From contig JACQJU010000133.1 in the NCBI GenBank assembly GCA_016204905.1, positions 1 through 8,739 on the forward strand: a DNA stretch of 8,739 nucleotides. The letters are read 5' to 3'. Origin of the DNA: Candidatus Gottesmanbacteria bacterium (GTDB lineage: Bacteria > Patescibacteriota > Microgenomatia > 2-02-FULL-39-11). Below, one piece after another: positions 1 to 6,242 of the stretch. Within the stretch, counting starts at the first letter, position 1; each line of letters starts with the position of its first letter. The notes beneath the pieces are model-generated. The model was not told where the DNA came from. It saw only the letters and a list, made by a program, of their open reading frames with translations, and made no database searches. Both the position numbers and the translations under genes were made by a program.

Positions 1-862
1 AATTAAAAAATAAAAACAAAAACTGACCCGCTGAAATAATCCCTGTAGTTACTTGATTGGCAATAAACAAAGAATAAGTAAATATAGATATTGTCGGTAA
101 AAACCCAGCTAGAGTATTGTAGATGGTATGTTTTTTCTCGATCTTCAACTGATGTCCAGTAAATTGTCTATATATCCGAGTGATTTTCTCCTTGAAAAAA
201 CCAAAAGATTTATAAAGTTTAATCTCTGGTAATGTGTCTTTGGAAAACAAAGTATTGACAATATATTCAAACTTACGCTTGATCTCATCATCCGCCCTAT
301 AGATCAAAAACCTCCCCTGCGCTTGTCTAGAATTGATATAGATGTGTATTAGATTAGAAAGTACTATAAAACCACCTAGAATAGGGGATACATAAAAGAA
401 TATTACTAGACTAACTAAAAGTTTCAAAAAAGAGCTATAAACATCAACAATTGCTTTCAAATAGTATTTAAATTGGAACTGGAAGCGGTTAAAAGCCCTA
501 TTAGCTAGTCCGACATTTTTCGGTTCTTCGAAAATAGATAAATCCAGAGTAGCCATCTTGTCGATAAATTTTCGATTTAGATGTATCGCCAGATGAGAAT
601 CTAAAAGATTCCATATATAATTAGACATTCCCTCTAAGACTTTATAGGAAAGATAATAAATAAGAAGAACAAATATAACGCCAAACAGAGAAAGGCCCAG
701 AATCGTTTTATTACCACTTATCGTATCAATAATTTCTTTATAGCTAAGTAAATCGATGATAAACGTTAGAGCAAGAATAGTCTGAATAAAAAGGTATATT
801 ATGAAGAGTTTTTTACTTACATCCCAACTAGATTGAAGAGTAAACTTAATCGGTTGCCACAT
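1..862 (-). CDS. ABC exporter, N-terminal transmembrane domain (partial, runs off left edge)
   Basis: This is an uninterrupted 287-codon frame reading leftward from an ATG at 860-862, with an in-frame TAA two codons upstream of it. The visible part is the membrane domain of an ABC exporter of the fused permease-ATPase kind. Hydrophobic helices lie at about residues 17-39, 53-73, 140-175 and 250-272. Between them are cytoplasmic features typical of the family: an LDLSIFEEPKN-like coupling segment near 106-116, an EIKLYKSFGFFKEK segment near 213-226, and a G-x-I-S-A-G-Q-F turn near 274-281 before the last helix. The ATP-binding half (Walker A, signature, Walker B) would lie outside the window, so substrate and direction cannot be assigned from sequence here. 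The gene starts 33 bp after the Lon-like ATPase stop and has no promoter or clear Shine-Dalgarno of its own, so co-transcription is likely. Family assignment is fairly secure; function is unknown. Confidence 0.8.
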   Translation of the reverse strand, partial: MWQPIKFTLQSSWDVSKKLFIIYLFIQTILALTFIIDLLSYKEIIDTISGNKTILGLSLFGVIFVLLIYYLSYKVLEGMSNYIWNLLDSHLAIHLNRKFIDKMATLDLSIFEEPKNVGLANRAFNRFQFQFKYYLKAIVDVYSSFLKLLVSLVIFFYVSPILGGFIVLSNLIHIYINSRQAQGRFLIYRADDEIKRKFEYIVNTLFSKDTLPEIKLYKSFGFFKEKITRIYRQFTGHQLKIEKKHTIYNTLAGFLPTISIFTYSLFIANQVTTGIISAGQFLFLFFN

Positions 863-873
863 ATTTTAGCTTC

Positions 874-890
874 GCAAGGGCTGCCCTTGC
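874..890. repeat. Short perfect inverted repeat between the Lon-like and ABC genes
   Basis: GCAAGGG and CCCTTGC flank the three bases CTG, giving a 7-bp GC-rich stem in the 33-bp gap. Neither strand has a T-run after it, so it does not look like a normal intrinsic terminator. It could be a processing or stability hairpin in a shared transcript, or chance. Confidence 0.4.
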
Positions 891-895
891 AAGGA

Positions 896-1981
896 TTACC
901 AGGTCGGGAGGAACTCTTTGATATTAGTTGTTGTGAGATGAAAAGTAGTGCCTTTGCCCTCCACCAAATTACGAGCTACTTTGCGGCAAATTCCATTAAT
1001 AGTCCTCTCCAGTGTCCTTATCCCGGAATCAAAACCCAGAGGACGCACCACCTGTGGCCAGACATCATCATCTATTTGTAAAATTTGAGCAGTCAACCCC
1101 GCCTCTTTTAGTATCTTTGGGAATACATACGACTTACCTATGATTATTTTCTCCTCATCACTATACGAAGGCATCTGTATGGGCTCTAATCTATCTATTA
1201 CAGCAGTAGAGATGTTCCCTGTATTATTAGCTGTAGCTATAAAAAGTACTTCCGATAAATCAAAAGGATAATCTACAAAATGATCAGTAAAGGCCATATT
1301 TTGTTCTGGATCTAGTAGCTCTACCAAAACACCCATAATATCGCTTCTGGCATGCTCAGCTACTCTATCCAACTCATCGAGTAAAATAACCGGATTTTTC
1401 GTACCAGACCTACGCAGTGCTTTCATCACTAGTCCCACCTCGGCATCAGCATGGACTCTGGACTCACCACGCAAATCCAGTGCCGATCCCATGCCTCCAA
1501 AAGGTATCCGGATAAACTGTCTACCCATCGCCTCAGCGATAGAATAGGCGATAGTTGTCTTACCAGTGCCGACTAAACCTACAAAGCAGAGGATCGGAGC
1601 CCGCATAAATTTGTAAACTCCTGTTTCCTGGGCCTCCGTCAGACTCTGTTCATTTCTTAGTTTCATGACCGACAAATATTCCAGAATTCTGTCTTTTATC
1701 TCTTTTAGTCCATAATGATTGCTCTCCAATTTCTCCTTGGCATGAACGATATCCAAATTATCCTGACTCCTCTTATCCCAAGGAAGATTGGTGATCCAGT
1801 CTATATAGCTAGCTACCTGGTCAAATCCGGTAAAATAACCTCCATATTTGAAGCCCTGTGCTGCTCGAGCAATCATCGATGTAGCTTTGGCAAGAAGTTG
1901 TGGGGGGAGAGTAACACTATGAATTTTGTCTTCCAAAACTTTGATTTCCGAAAGTGAATCTACTTGGGCAGTCTTATCCAT
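896..1981 (-). CDS. Lon-family AAA+ ATPase lacking the protease domain
   Basis: The 361-residue protein matches the central part of Lon (endopeptidase La). Residues 15-68 resemble the helical linker ending in the Lon-typical LPW. Residues 77-105 match the segment with HYGL and KDRILEYL that precedes the ATPase. The AAA+ core follows: Walker A GLVGTGKT at 135-142, Walker B VILLDELD at 198-205, the LLDPEQN segment at 222-228, sensor 1 IATAN at 248-252, arginine finger DR at 263-264 and sensor 2 GIRTLER at 320-326. Full Lon is near 800 residues. This protein lacks the roughly 200-residue N-terminal domain and ends at the junction where the Ser-Lys protease domain would begin, and no remnant of that domain fits in the 33 bp downstream. 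ATPase motifs look intact, so it may remodel proteins or act as an adaptor rather than degrade them; that role is inference. The ATG at 1981 fits a promoter whose predicted start lies about 3 nt upstream. Confidence 0.88.
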   Translation of the reverse strand: MDKTAQVDSLSEIKVLEDKIHSVTLPPQLLAKATSMIARAAQGFKYGGYFTGFDQVASYIDWITNLPWDKRSQDNLDIVHAKEKLESNHYGLKEIKDRILEYLSVMKLRNEQSLTEAQETGVYKFMRAPILCFVGLVGTGKTTIAYSIAEAMGRQFIRIPFGGMGSALDLRGESRVHADAEVGLVMKALRRSGTKNPVILLDELDRVAEHARSDIMGVLVELLDPEQNMAFTDHFVDYPFDLSEVLFIATANNTGNISTAVIDRLEPIQMPSYSDEEKIIIGKSYVFPKILKEAGLTAQILQIDDDVWPQVVRPLGFDSGIRTLERTINGICRKVARNLVEGKGTTFHLTTTNIKEFLPTW

Positions 1982-1990
1982 GTATCTATG

Positions 1991-2019
1991 ATTATAACAA
2001 TTTTCTTTTGTATTGACAG
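1991..2019 (-). promoter_or_regulatory. Promoter of the Lon-like gene (leaderless geometry)
   Basis: On the minus strand a CTGTCA -35 (2014-2019) is followed after 17 bp by a consensus TATAAT -10 (1991-1996). The expected start is near 1984, only about 3 nt before the ATG at 1981, leaving no room for a ribosome binding site. Confidence 0.65.
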
Positions 2020-2056
2020 AGATTGTTTGGATCTTATGTGGTCAAAAATATGGGAA

Positions 2057-4231
2057 TTAAAATCTTCTTCTAGGACCCCTCGGTCCGGCAGATCGCTCTC
2101 TTTTTCTCGGTGGATTTTTTTCCGCATCTTCTCCAAAGAGCATCGATAGATTGATCCTACCTTGGTCATCTACCTCATAAACTCTTACTTTGACTTGTTT
2201 TCCAATCTCAACAACATCTTCCGGTTTGTTCACAAATCCTGTAGACATCTGAGATACATGTACCATACCTTCTTTGCCAGGCAGTATCTCTACAAAGGCT
2301 CCAAAAGGAAGTATTCTTTTGACCACTCCTTCATAGATCTCTCCCGGTTGGGCCTCTTTTATAATCCCGGCTACCCAATTGTAGGCTTTTTCGACAGCTT
2401 GGGCGTCAGTTCCAGATATAGTCACCCTACCATCATCATCTACATTGACATCACAACCCGTAACCGAGATGATTTGTCTAATCACCTTACCACCTGGCCC
2501 GATGACTTCTCCTATTTTTTCCTGAGGGACTGTAATAATAGATACTTTGGGCGCATATTGTGATAGTTGTTTTCTAGCCTCAGGCATCACCGACAGCATC
2601 TTTTCTAATATATAGAGCCTTCCATCATAAGCCCGCTTCAAAGTTTCCTCAATAATCTCCATCGTCAAACCATCTATTTTGACATCCAGCTGTATGGCCG
2701 TTACTCCTTCTTTGGTTCCCGCTACTTTGAAATCCATATCCCCACCAAAATCCTCCAGTCCCAATATGTCTGTTAAAATGACATACCTGCCTGCCGGCGA
2801 GGCAGGTTTTTCTTTATCAGCTATAAGACCCATGGCAATTCCGGCAACAGGTGAAGTTATAGGAACTCCAGCATCCATGAGAGCAAGTGTCGATCCACAA
2901 GTCGCCGCCATAGACGTAGACCCATTCGAAGACATTACTTCAGAAACAAGGCGTAAAGTATAAGGAAATTTATCAGCAGCCGGAATAGCTGGCATAAGCG
3001 CTCTTTCGGCTAATGCCCCATGACCTATCTCGCGCCTCGAGGGAAAACCGACTCTGCCTGTTTCTCCTACAGAGTAGGGTGGCATACTATAATGATGCAT
3101 ATAGCTTTTGGCAGTTTCTCCCTCGGGACTTTCAATCAACTGCTCGAGCGAAGGCGATCCTAGTGTGGCTACTGTCAAGACCTGTGTCTGTCCTCTCTTA
3201 AACATCGCTGAACCGTGTGTCCTAGGTAATAGTCCGACTTCCACCTCAATAGGTCGAATAGTCTTTATATCTCTACCGTCGGCTCTTTTTCCTTCTTTGA
3301 GGACTTTCTCTCTCATTTTCTTTTTAGCAATAGTATCTAGTGCCCCCTCTATCTGTTTCTTTTCATGTTCCTCACCGTATTTTTCGACAATCACAGCTAC
3401 TAAAGCTACCATCTCATCACCTTCTACCTCTTTGGCGACTTTTTTCTCTAGCACTTCATCTATCTCTTTGGCATATTCTTTTTCCAGGATCTTAATTAAT
3501 TTTGGATCCGGCTGATGATCAATGTAGTCCATCTTCTTTTTGCCGATAGCCTCTGCTAAGTTTTCGATCAGTTTTATAATTTTTTGATTTTCTTCATGTC
3601 CAAATTTGATACCACCCAATACAGTTTTCTCGGGTAATTGCTTAATACCAGCCTCTAGCATCAGTACCTTCTGGGGCGTGCTAGTGACCACCATATCCAT
3701 TTCCGAAAAAGACAATTCATTAGCAGCTGGATTACTCATATAAGAAGATTCTCCATTATTTTTTACATACCCCACTCTGAGGGCTCCTACCGGACCATTC
3801 CAGGGTATCTGGGAGATACTAATAGCTGCTGAAGTAGCTATGATCGAAAGTATATCTGGCTCATTTTCGCCGTCTACCGATAGTACGGTGATTGTTACTT
3901 GCGTTTCGTTTTTGAAGCCTTTGGGGAAAAGTGGACGTATGGAACGATCAACCAGTCTTGCAGTAAGTATGGCATCATCAGAAGGTCGGCCCTCCCTTTT
4001 TACCCAGCGACTACCCTTGATCCTACCACCAGCATAAAGTCTCTCCAGATATTCTACTGATAAAGGAAAATAACTTAAGCCTGGATTAGGAGAGGAACAG
4101 ACGACAGACGAAAGTACCATCGTATCTCCATATCGTGCTAACACCGCTGACGTAGCTTGCTCAGCAAATCTACCTACCTCAAGAGTGAGTGGGCGACCAC
4201 CTATATCAACGGACTTAGAAACTATTTTCAT
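2057..4231 (-). CDS. pnp: Polynucleotide phosphorylase (polyribonucleotide nucleotidyltransferase)
   Basis: The 724-residue protein has the complete PNPase architecture and the usual length. PNPase removes nucleotides from RNA 3' ends by phosphorolysis (EC 2.7.7.8) and acts in cytoplasmic mRNA decay, usually as a trimer. The first RNase PH domain (about 1-230) includes KREGRPSDDAILTARLVDRS at 78-97. An all-helical linker spans about 240-312. The second RNase PH domain starts at GKRADGRDIKTIRPIEVEVG (314-333). By alignment from memory to E. coli D486, D492 and K494, the catalytic residues are D494, D500 and K502 in LEDFGGDMDFK. The KH domain (about 563-622) has the GPGG loop at 578-581, and the S1 domain spans about 630-697, followed by an Arg/Pro-rich basic tail. 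A palindrome-encoded PASPAG peptide is inserted at 475-482. The gene lies 141 bp behind rpsO, the common bacterial order, with its own likely promoter in the gap. No Shine-Dalgarno is visible before the ATG. Confidence 0.97.
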   Translation of the reverse strand: MKIVSKSVDIGGRPLTLEVGRFAEQATSAVLARYGDTMVLSSVVCSSPNPGLSYFPLSVEYLERLYAGGRIKGSRWVKREGRPSDDAILTARLVDRSIRPLFPKGFKNETQVTITVLSVDGENEPDILSIIATSAAISISQIPWNGPVGALRVGYVKNNGESSYMSNPAANELSFSEMDMVVTSTPQKVLMLEAGIKQLPEKTVLGGIKFGHEENQKIIKLIENLAEAIGKKKMDYIDHQPDPKLIKILEKEYAKEIDEVLEKKVAKEVEGDEMVALVAVIVEKYGEEHEKKQIEGALDTIAKKKMREKVLKEGKRADGRDIKTIRPIEVEVGLLPRTHGSAMFKRGQTQVLTVATLGSPSLEQLIESPEGETAKSYMHHYSMPPYSVGETGRVGFPSRREIGHGALAERALMPAIPAADKFPYTLRLVSEVMSSNGSTSMAATCGSTLALMDAGVPITSPVAGIAMGLIADKEKPASPAGRYVILTDILGLEDFGGDMDFKVAGTKEGVTAIQLDVKIDGLTMEIIEETLKRAYDGRLYILEKMLSVMPEARKQLSQYAPKVSIITVPQEKIGEVIGPGGKVIRQIISVTGCDVNVDDDGRVTISGTDAQAVEKAYNWVAGIIKEAQPGEIYEGVVKRILPFGAFVEILPGKEGMVHVSQMSTGFVNKPEDVVEIGKQVKVRVYEVDDQGRINLSMLFGEDAEKNPPRKRERSAGPRGPRRRF
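2785..2807. repeat. GC-rich palindrome inserted in frame within pnp
   Basis: ACCTGCCT (2785-2792) and AGGCAGGT (2800-2807) form a perfect 8-bp stem around a GCCGGCG loop that itself contains the palindrome GCCGGC. Read on the coding strand it adds the peptide PASPAGR to PNPase at residues 476-482. Relative to E. coli PNPase as remembered, the loop before the catalytic segment is about seven residues longer exactly here. The surrounding gene is AT-rich, so the GC-rich palindrome stands out. It looks like a small dispersed palindromic element that landed in frame; copy number elsewhere in the genome cannot be judged from this window. Confidence 0.6.
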
Positions 4232-4287
4232 ACGAAGAGTTTAGGGTACGAAGAAATGAGTAGATTCTGAAGTTGGAGAAGAAGATA

Positions 4288-4316
4288 ATTATATTTATCC
4301 CTATCTCTAACCTCAA
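4288..4316 (-). promoter_or_regulatory. Likely pnp promoter in the rpsO-pnp gap
   Basis: Minus-strand TTGAGG (4311-4316) is separated by 17 bp from TATAAT (4288-4293). The predicted start near 4281 gives a leader of about 50 nt with no Shine-Dalgarno-like sequence near the ATG at 4231. This allows pnp expression independent of rpsO; read-through from rpsO is also possible because no terminator is visible between them. Confidence 0.5.
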
Positions 4317-4372
4317 AATCCCATCTCTTCATCCCGATTGTAAATCTTTATAACTTATCAACTATTATACTA

Positions 4373-4642
4373 TTATTTTGCAAGTTTAAGTTTTTTAGTT
4401 ATAGTTTTGTATCTAGTCGGAGCCTTCTTTTGGAGATAATTCAACAATCTTCTTCTTTTGGATACCATGCCCAAAAGTCCACGACGAGAGTGATCATCTT
4501 TGGGATTGCCTTTGAGATGATCTACCAATTTATCGACTTTAAAAGTAAGTAGCGCAACTTGTACTTCAGGACTACCGGTATCACCTTTTTTTACCGCAAA
4601 TTCATCTATGATTTTCTTTTTTTCGTCAGTTGGAAGTGGCAT
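4373..4642 (-). CDS. rpsO: Small ribosomal subunit protein S15
   Basis: The 89-residue product has the family length and hallmark segments: FAVKKGDTGSPEVQVALLT (15-33) followed by the HSRRGLLGMVSKRRRLLNYL block (51-70) and a lysine-rich end. S15 binds 16S rRNA early in assembly of the 30S central domain and contributes to an intersubunit bridge. Adjacency to pnp is the widespread bacterial arrangement. The ATG at 4642 is supported by the initiator context and by a near-consensus promoter whose predicted transcript begins only about 4 nt upstream. In E. coli and some other bacteria S15 represses its own translation by binding the mRNA leader; no such leader would exist here if the promoter call is right, so feedback control would have to work differently or be absent. 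Confidence 0.97.
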   Translation of the reverse strand: MPLPTDEKKKIIDEFAVKKGDTGSPEVQVALLTFKVDKLVDHLKGNPKDDHSRRGLLGMVSKRRRLLNYLQKKAPTRYKTITKKLKLAK

Positions 4643-4653
4643 AATTTCAGCAA

Positions 4654-4682
4654 ATTATAGCTTATTTAGCCAAAAATCTCAA
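4654..4682 (-). promoter_or_regulatory. rpsO promoter (leaderless geometry)
   Basis: Minus-strand TTGAGA (4677-4682, five of six consensus bases) lies 17 bp from a consensus TATAAT (4654-4659). The expected start is near 4647, about 4 nt before the ATG. This is the best promoter in the window and fits strong ribosomal protein expression. Confidence 0.7.
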
Positions 4683-4702
4683 GAAGCCCCCAAAAACACC
4701 CC

Positions 4703-4731
4703 TTGCAAAATTTATTTTAATTGAGTATTCT
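4703..4731 (+). promoter_or_regulatory. Candidate promoter of the exported-protein/yjbQ unit
   Basis: TTGCAA (4703-4708) is followed after 17 bp by TATTCT (4726-4731). Each box matches four of six consensus bases. The predicted start at about 4738 would put the ATG at 4739 at the very 5' end. The match is weaker than for rpsO, and a TATATT at 4731-4736 is an alternative -10. Confidence 0.35.
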
Positions 4732-4738
4732 ATATTTT

Positions 4739-5194
4739 ATGGAGGAAAATTTACCCAAGAATAAGGATGAAAACATGTTAGACAAAAACATGAAATATTT
4801 AGCAGTCGCTGGTACGGTATTAATCCTTGTTTTGCTAGGAGGTGGCTATTACTTCATGCAACAAAAAGCTCCTCCTACACCCATAACCGGTCTTAGGTGT
4901 GATTCGGCTTATTTCAATTTTGTAGTTGGCAAACCTGAGGTCATCGTTTCTGCTTCTGGAGTGGACTCAGCGGAAACTACTAGCGTTTCTTGCGCTTTTA
5001 GTTTCGAAGATCCTGAAGGTACCGCCTCGGCTTCTACCGCCCAAGCTCAGTTAGAAGATGTACCAGGTGGCAAGGGATTTAAATGTCATGATAAAGATAA
5101 AGTATTCCCCAAGGGATCCACTAAATTTAGCGTGGCTGTGACTGACAACAGGGGAGAATCTTCATCCTGCGCCAGCACAGTATATATACCCTAA
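4739..5194 (+). CDS. Membrane-anchored extracytoplasmic protein with four cysteines, function unknown
   Basis: I do not recognise the family. The 151-residue protein has a short charged N-terminus, one hydrophobic helix at about 20-40 (LAVAGTVLILVLLGGGYYFM), a proline-rich linker (44-49), and then a Ser/Thr/Val-rich, probably beta-sheet domain facing outside. Four cysteines (54, 85, 116, 144) are spaced roughly evenly, which would suit two disulfides; an Ig-like or similar small sandwich fold is a guess. No lipobox is seen. The ATG at 4739 is chosen because a promoter appears to start there. The in-frame ATG at 4775, preceded by AAGGA, is a credible alternative that would remove 12 charged residues; an upstream TTG at 4721 is less likely. 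The stop lies 3 bp before yjbQ, so the two are probably one transcript. Confidence 0.7.
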   Translation: MEENLPKNKDENMLDKNMKYLAVAGTVLILVLLGGGYYFMQQKAPPTPITGLRCDSAYFNFVVGKPEVIVSASGVDSAETTSVSCAFSFEDPEGTASASTAQAQLEDVPGGKGFKCHDKDKVFPKGSTKFSVAVTDNRGESSSCASTVYIP

Positions 5195-5197
5195 AAG

Positions 5198-5593
5198 ATG
5201 GCCGTTCATACCATACGGATAAAGACAGATAACTCTAGTCAGATAATCGATATTACCGACAACGTAAACAAGATAATCGCCAAAGAAAAAGTATCTGACG
5301 GACTATGTAACATCTTTACCACTCATACAACTTGCGCTCTAACTACCGGTGAGATGGGTGAGGGAACTGCCCAAGATTTTTTGGAAGTAGCTCAAAAAAT
5401 TATTCCCAATATCTCATTTCGCCATGGTCATGATCCCTCCCATGCTTGGACTCATATGGCCTCATCACTAATAGGCACTTCATTAACGCTCCCTATAAAA
5501 GATGGAGAACTATTGCTGGGTACCTGGCAGAGTGTCCTTCTAGTAGAACTAGATGGACCCAGAGAGAGAAATCTAGTAATAACTATAGTCTAA
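5198..5593 (+). CDS. yjbQ: YjbQ/UPF0047 family protein
   Basis: The 131-residue protein matches the YjbQ (UPF0047) family over its full normal length. Recognisable segments are FTTHTTCALT (40-49) with conserved H43, the histidine cluster RHGHDPSHAWTH (75-86), ASSLIGTSLTLPI (88-100), and the signature GELLLGTWQ with LVELDGPR (103-122). H43, H78, H82 and H86 are plausible metal ligands by analogy with family structures. Members are annotated as secondary thiamine-phosphate synthase because E. coli YjbQ shows weak activity, but the physiological role remains unclear. The segment after H43 (TTGEMGEG) diverges from the N/E-rich stretch I recall in other members. It starts 3 bp after the preceding stop with little Shine-Dalgarno signal, so translational coupling is likely. 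No thiamine gene lies nearby. Confidence 0.9.
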   Translation: MAVHTIRIKTDNSSQIIDITDNVNKIIAKEKVSDGLCNIFTTHTTCALTTGEMGEGTAQDFLEVAQKIIPNISFRHGHDPSHAWTHMASSLIGTSLTLPIKDGELLLGTWQSVLLVELDGPRERNLVITIV

Positions 5594-5598
5594 CTCGT

Positions 5599-5627
5599 TC
5601 CTAAATAATCCGGACATTTATTTAGGA
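5599..5627. terminator. Hairpin between convergent genes (possible bidirectional terminator)
   Basis: TCCTAAATAA (5599-5608) and TTATTTAGGA (5618-5627) form a perfect 10-bp stem with a 9-base loop, 6 bp past the yjbQ stop and between two converging genes. The stem is AT-rich and no clean T-run follows on either strand, so termination efficiency is uncertain; it may instead protect the mRNA 3' end. Confidence 0.45.
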
Positions 5628-5684
5628 TTACGGCCCATTGTGGCGGATCCAAAATGTCAACATTATTTTGGAGTGCGCCCTAAA

Positions 5685-6119
5685 TTATCTTCTTCTTTTG
5701 GATTTTTTGACTTGCTTTTTCACTGCAGAAACTTTATAGGAACTTATTCTCGAAAACCAATATTCAGCCGTCGCCAATATTACTCCTATACCTATTGCCA
5801 CCCAAAAACTGGCTATACCAAATCCTACATAGAGAGCTGCTCTTGCTACCAACCATAGTGATAACACATATCCTAATAGTAGTAATATCCCCATACTCGT
5901 CTCAGATGCTTTATTCAGCTTCATATATTTAGAAACTACCATCATAAGCAGTTTTACTAAAATTACTATAAGCAAACTACTTATAAATGGAGCAAGAAAT
6001 GGAGAAACTCTATCATTACCTAGTACGACATAACCAGGTGCGAAAAAAGGCGCAAAGAAAAGAACCACCGATCCTACCAACCAAGCCAAAAATAGATTTT
6101 TTGCATCTTTCTCATCCAT
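5685..6119 (-). CDS. Small four-helix membrane protein, function unknown
   Basis: I do not recognise this 144-residue protein. It has four predicted membrane helices at about 8-28, 42-62, 74-95 and 98-118, and ends in a strongly basic tail (KKQVKKSKRRR) that should stay in the cytoplasm by the positive-inside rule. A PFFAPGYVVLGNDRVSPF stretch joins helices 1 and 2. No catalytic motif is visible. The start is placed at the ATG at 6119 because AGGCGGTGA (eight of nine bases of the ideal Shine-Dalgarno) sits five bases upstream; a GTG at 6128 extends the frame by three codons but falls inside that site. The gene stands alone, convergent with yjbQ and divergent from yqeY. Confidence 0.72.
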   Translation of the reverse strand: MDEKDAKNLFLAWLVGSVVLFFAPFFAPGYVVLGNDRVSPFLAPFISSLLIVILVKLLMMVVSKYMKLNKASETSMGILLLLGYVLSLWLVARAALYVGFGIASFWVAIGIGVILATAEYWFSRISSYKVSAVKKQVKKSKRRR

Positions 6120-6124
6120 CAATT

Positions 6125-6133
6125 TCACCGCCT
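6125..6133 (-). promoter_or_regulatory. Shine-Dalgarno site that sets the start at 6119
   Basis: Minus-strand AGGCGGTGA matches eight of nine bases of AGGAGGTGA and ends five bases before the ATG at 6119. It is the strongest ribosome binding site near a gene in this window and rules against the GTG at 6128 as start. Confidence 0.7.
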
Positions 6134-6228
6134 TTTATCAAATCCCCCAAGATGAAGGGCAGAATTTATTGTCTAATTTTAGTGTTACGTAAAATCATCC
6201 TCCTGTCAAGTCAGTCTAAAGTTTGGTG

Positions 6229-6234
6229 TATAAT
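6229..6234 (+). promoter_or_regulatory. -10 box of yqeY (leaderless geometry)
   Basis: A consensus TATAAT ends eight bases before the ATG at 6243. The expected start is about 6241, giving a leader of 2 nt. No good -35 lies at 16-18 bp (TCAAGT or GTCAAG), so the call rests on the -10 box and its placement. Confidence 0.5.
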
Positions 6235-6242
6235 TAACTACT

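Noticed and set aside
833..1081. Plus-strand 82-codon open frame opposite the Lon-like and ABC genes
   Set aside because: It lies antisense to two well supported genes, has no recognisable motifs and no ribosome binding site.
2013..2018. Perfect TTGACA on the plus strand, pointing into pnp in antisense
   Set aside because: No convincing -10 follows at 16-18 bp. The same bases overlap the minus-strand -35 of the Lon-like gene, which explains the match.
2162..3515. Several plus-strand open frames opposite pnp, up to 135 codons
   Set aside because: pnp is unambiguous over its whole length; these are shadows with low-complexity Ser/Phe-rich translations.
4297..4328. Imperfect direct repeat (ATCCCTATCTCT and ATCCCATCTCT) in the rpsO-pnp gap
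   Set aside because: Only two short imperfect copies in a purine/pyrimidine-skewed stretch that includes the promoter; no evidence that it is a binding site.
6179..6204. Minus-strand GGAGGATG with a ten-codon open frame between the divergent genes
   Set aside because: The ATG abuts GGAGG with no spacer, which is poor geometry for initiation, and the peptide has no recognisable feature.
6204..6209. Perfect TTGACA on the minus strand upstream of the four-helix membrane protein
   Set aside because: No acceptable -10 lies at 15-19 bp; the nearest good box (TAAAAT) is 22 bp away. Not called as a promoter.
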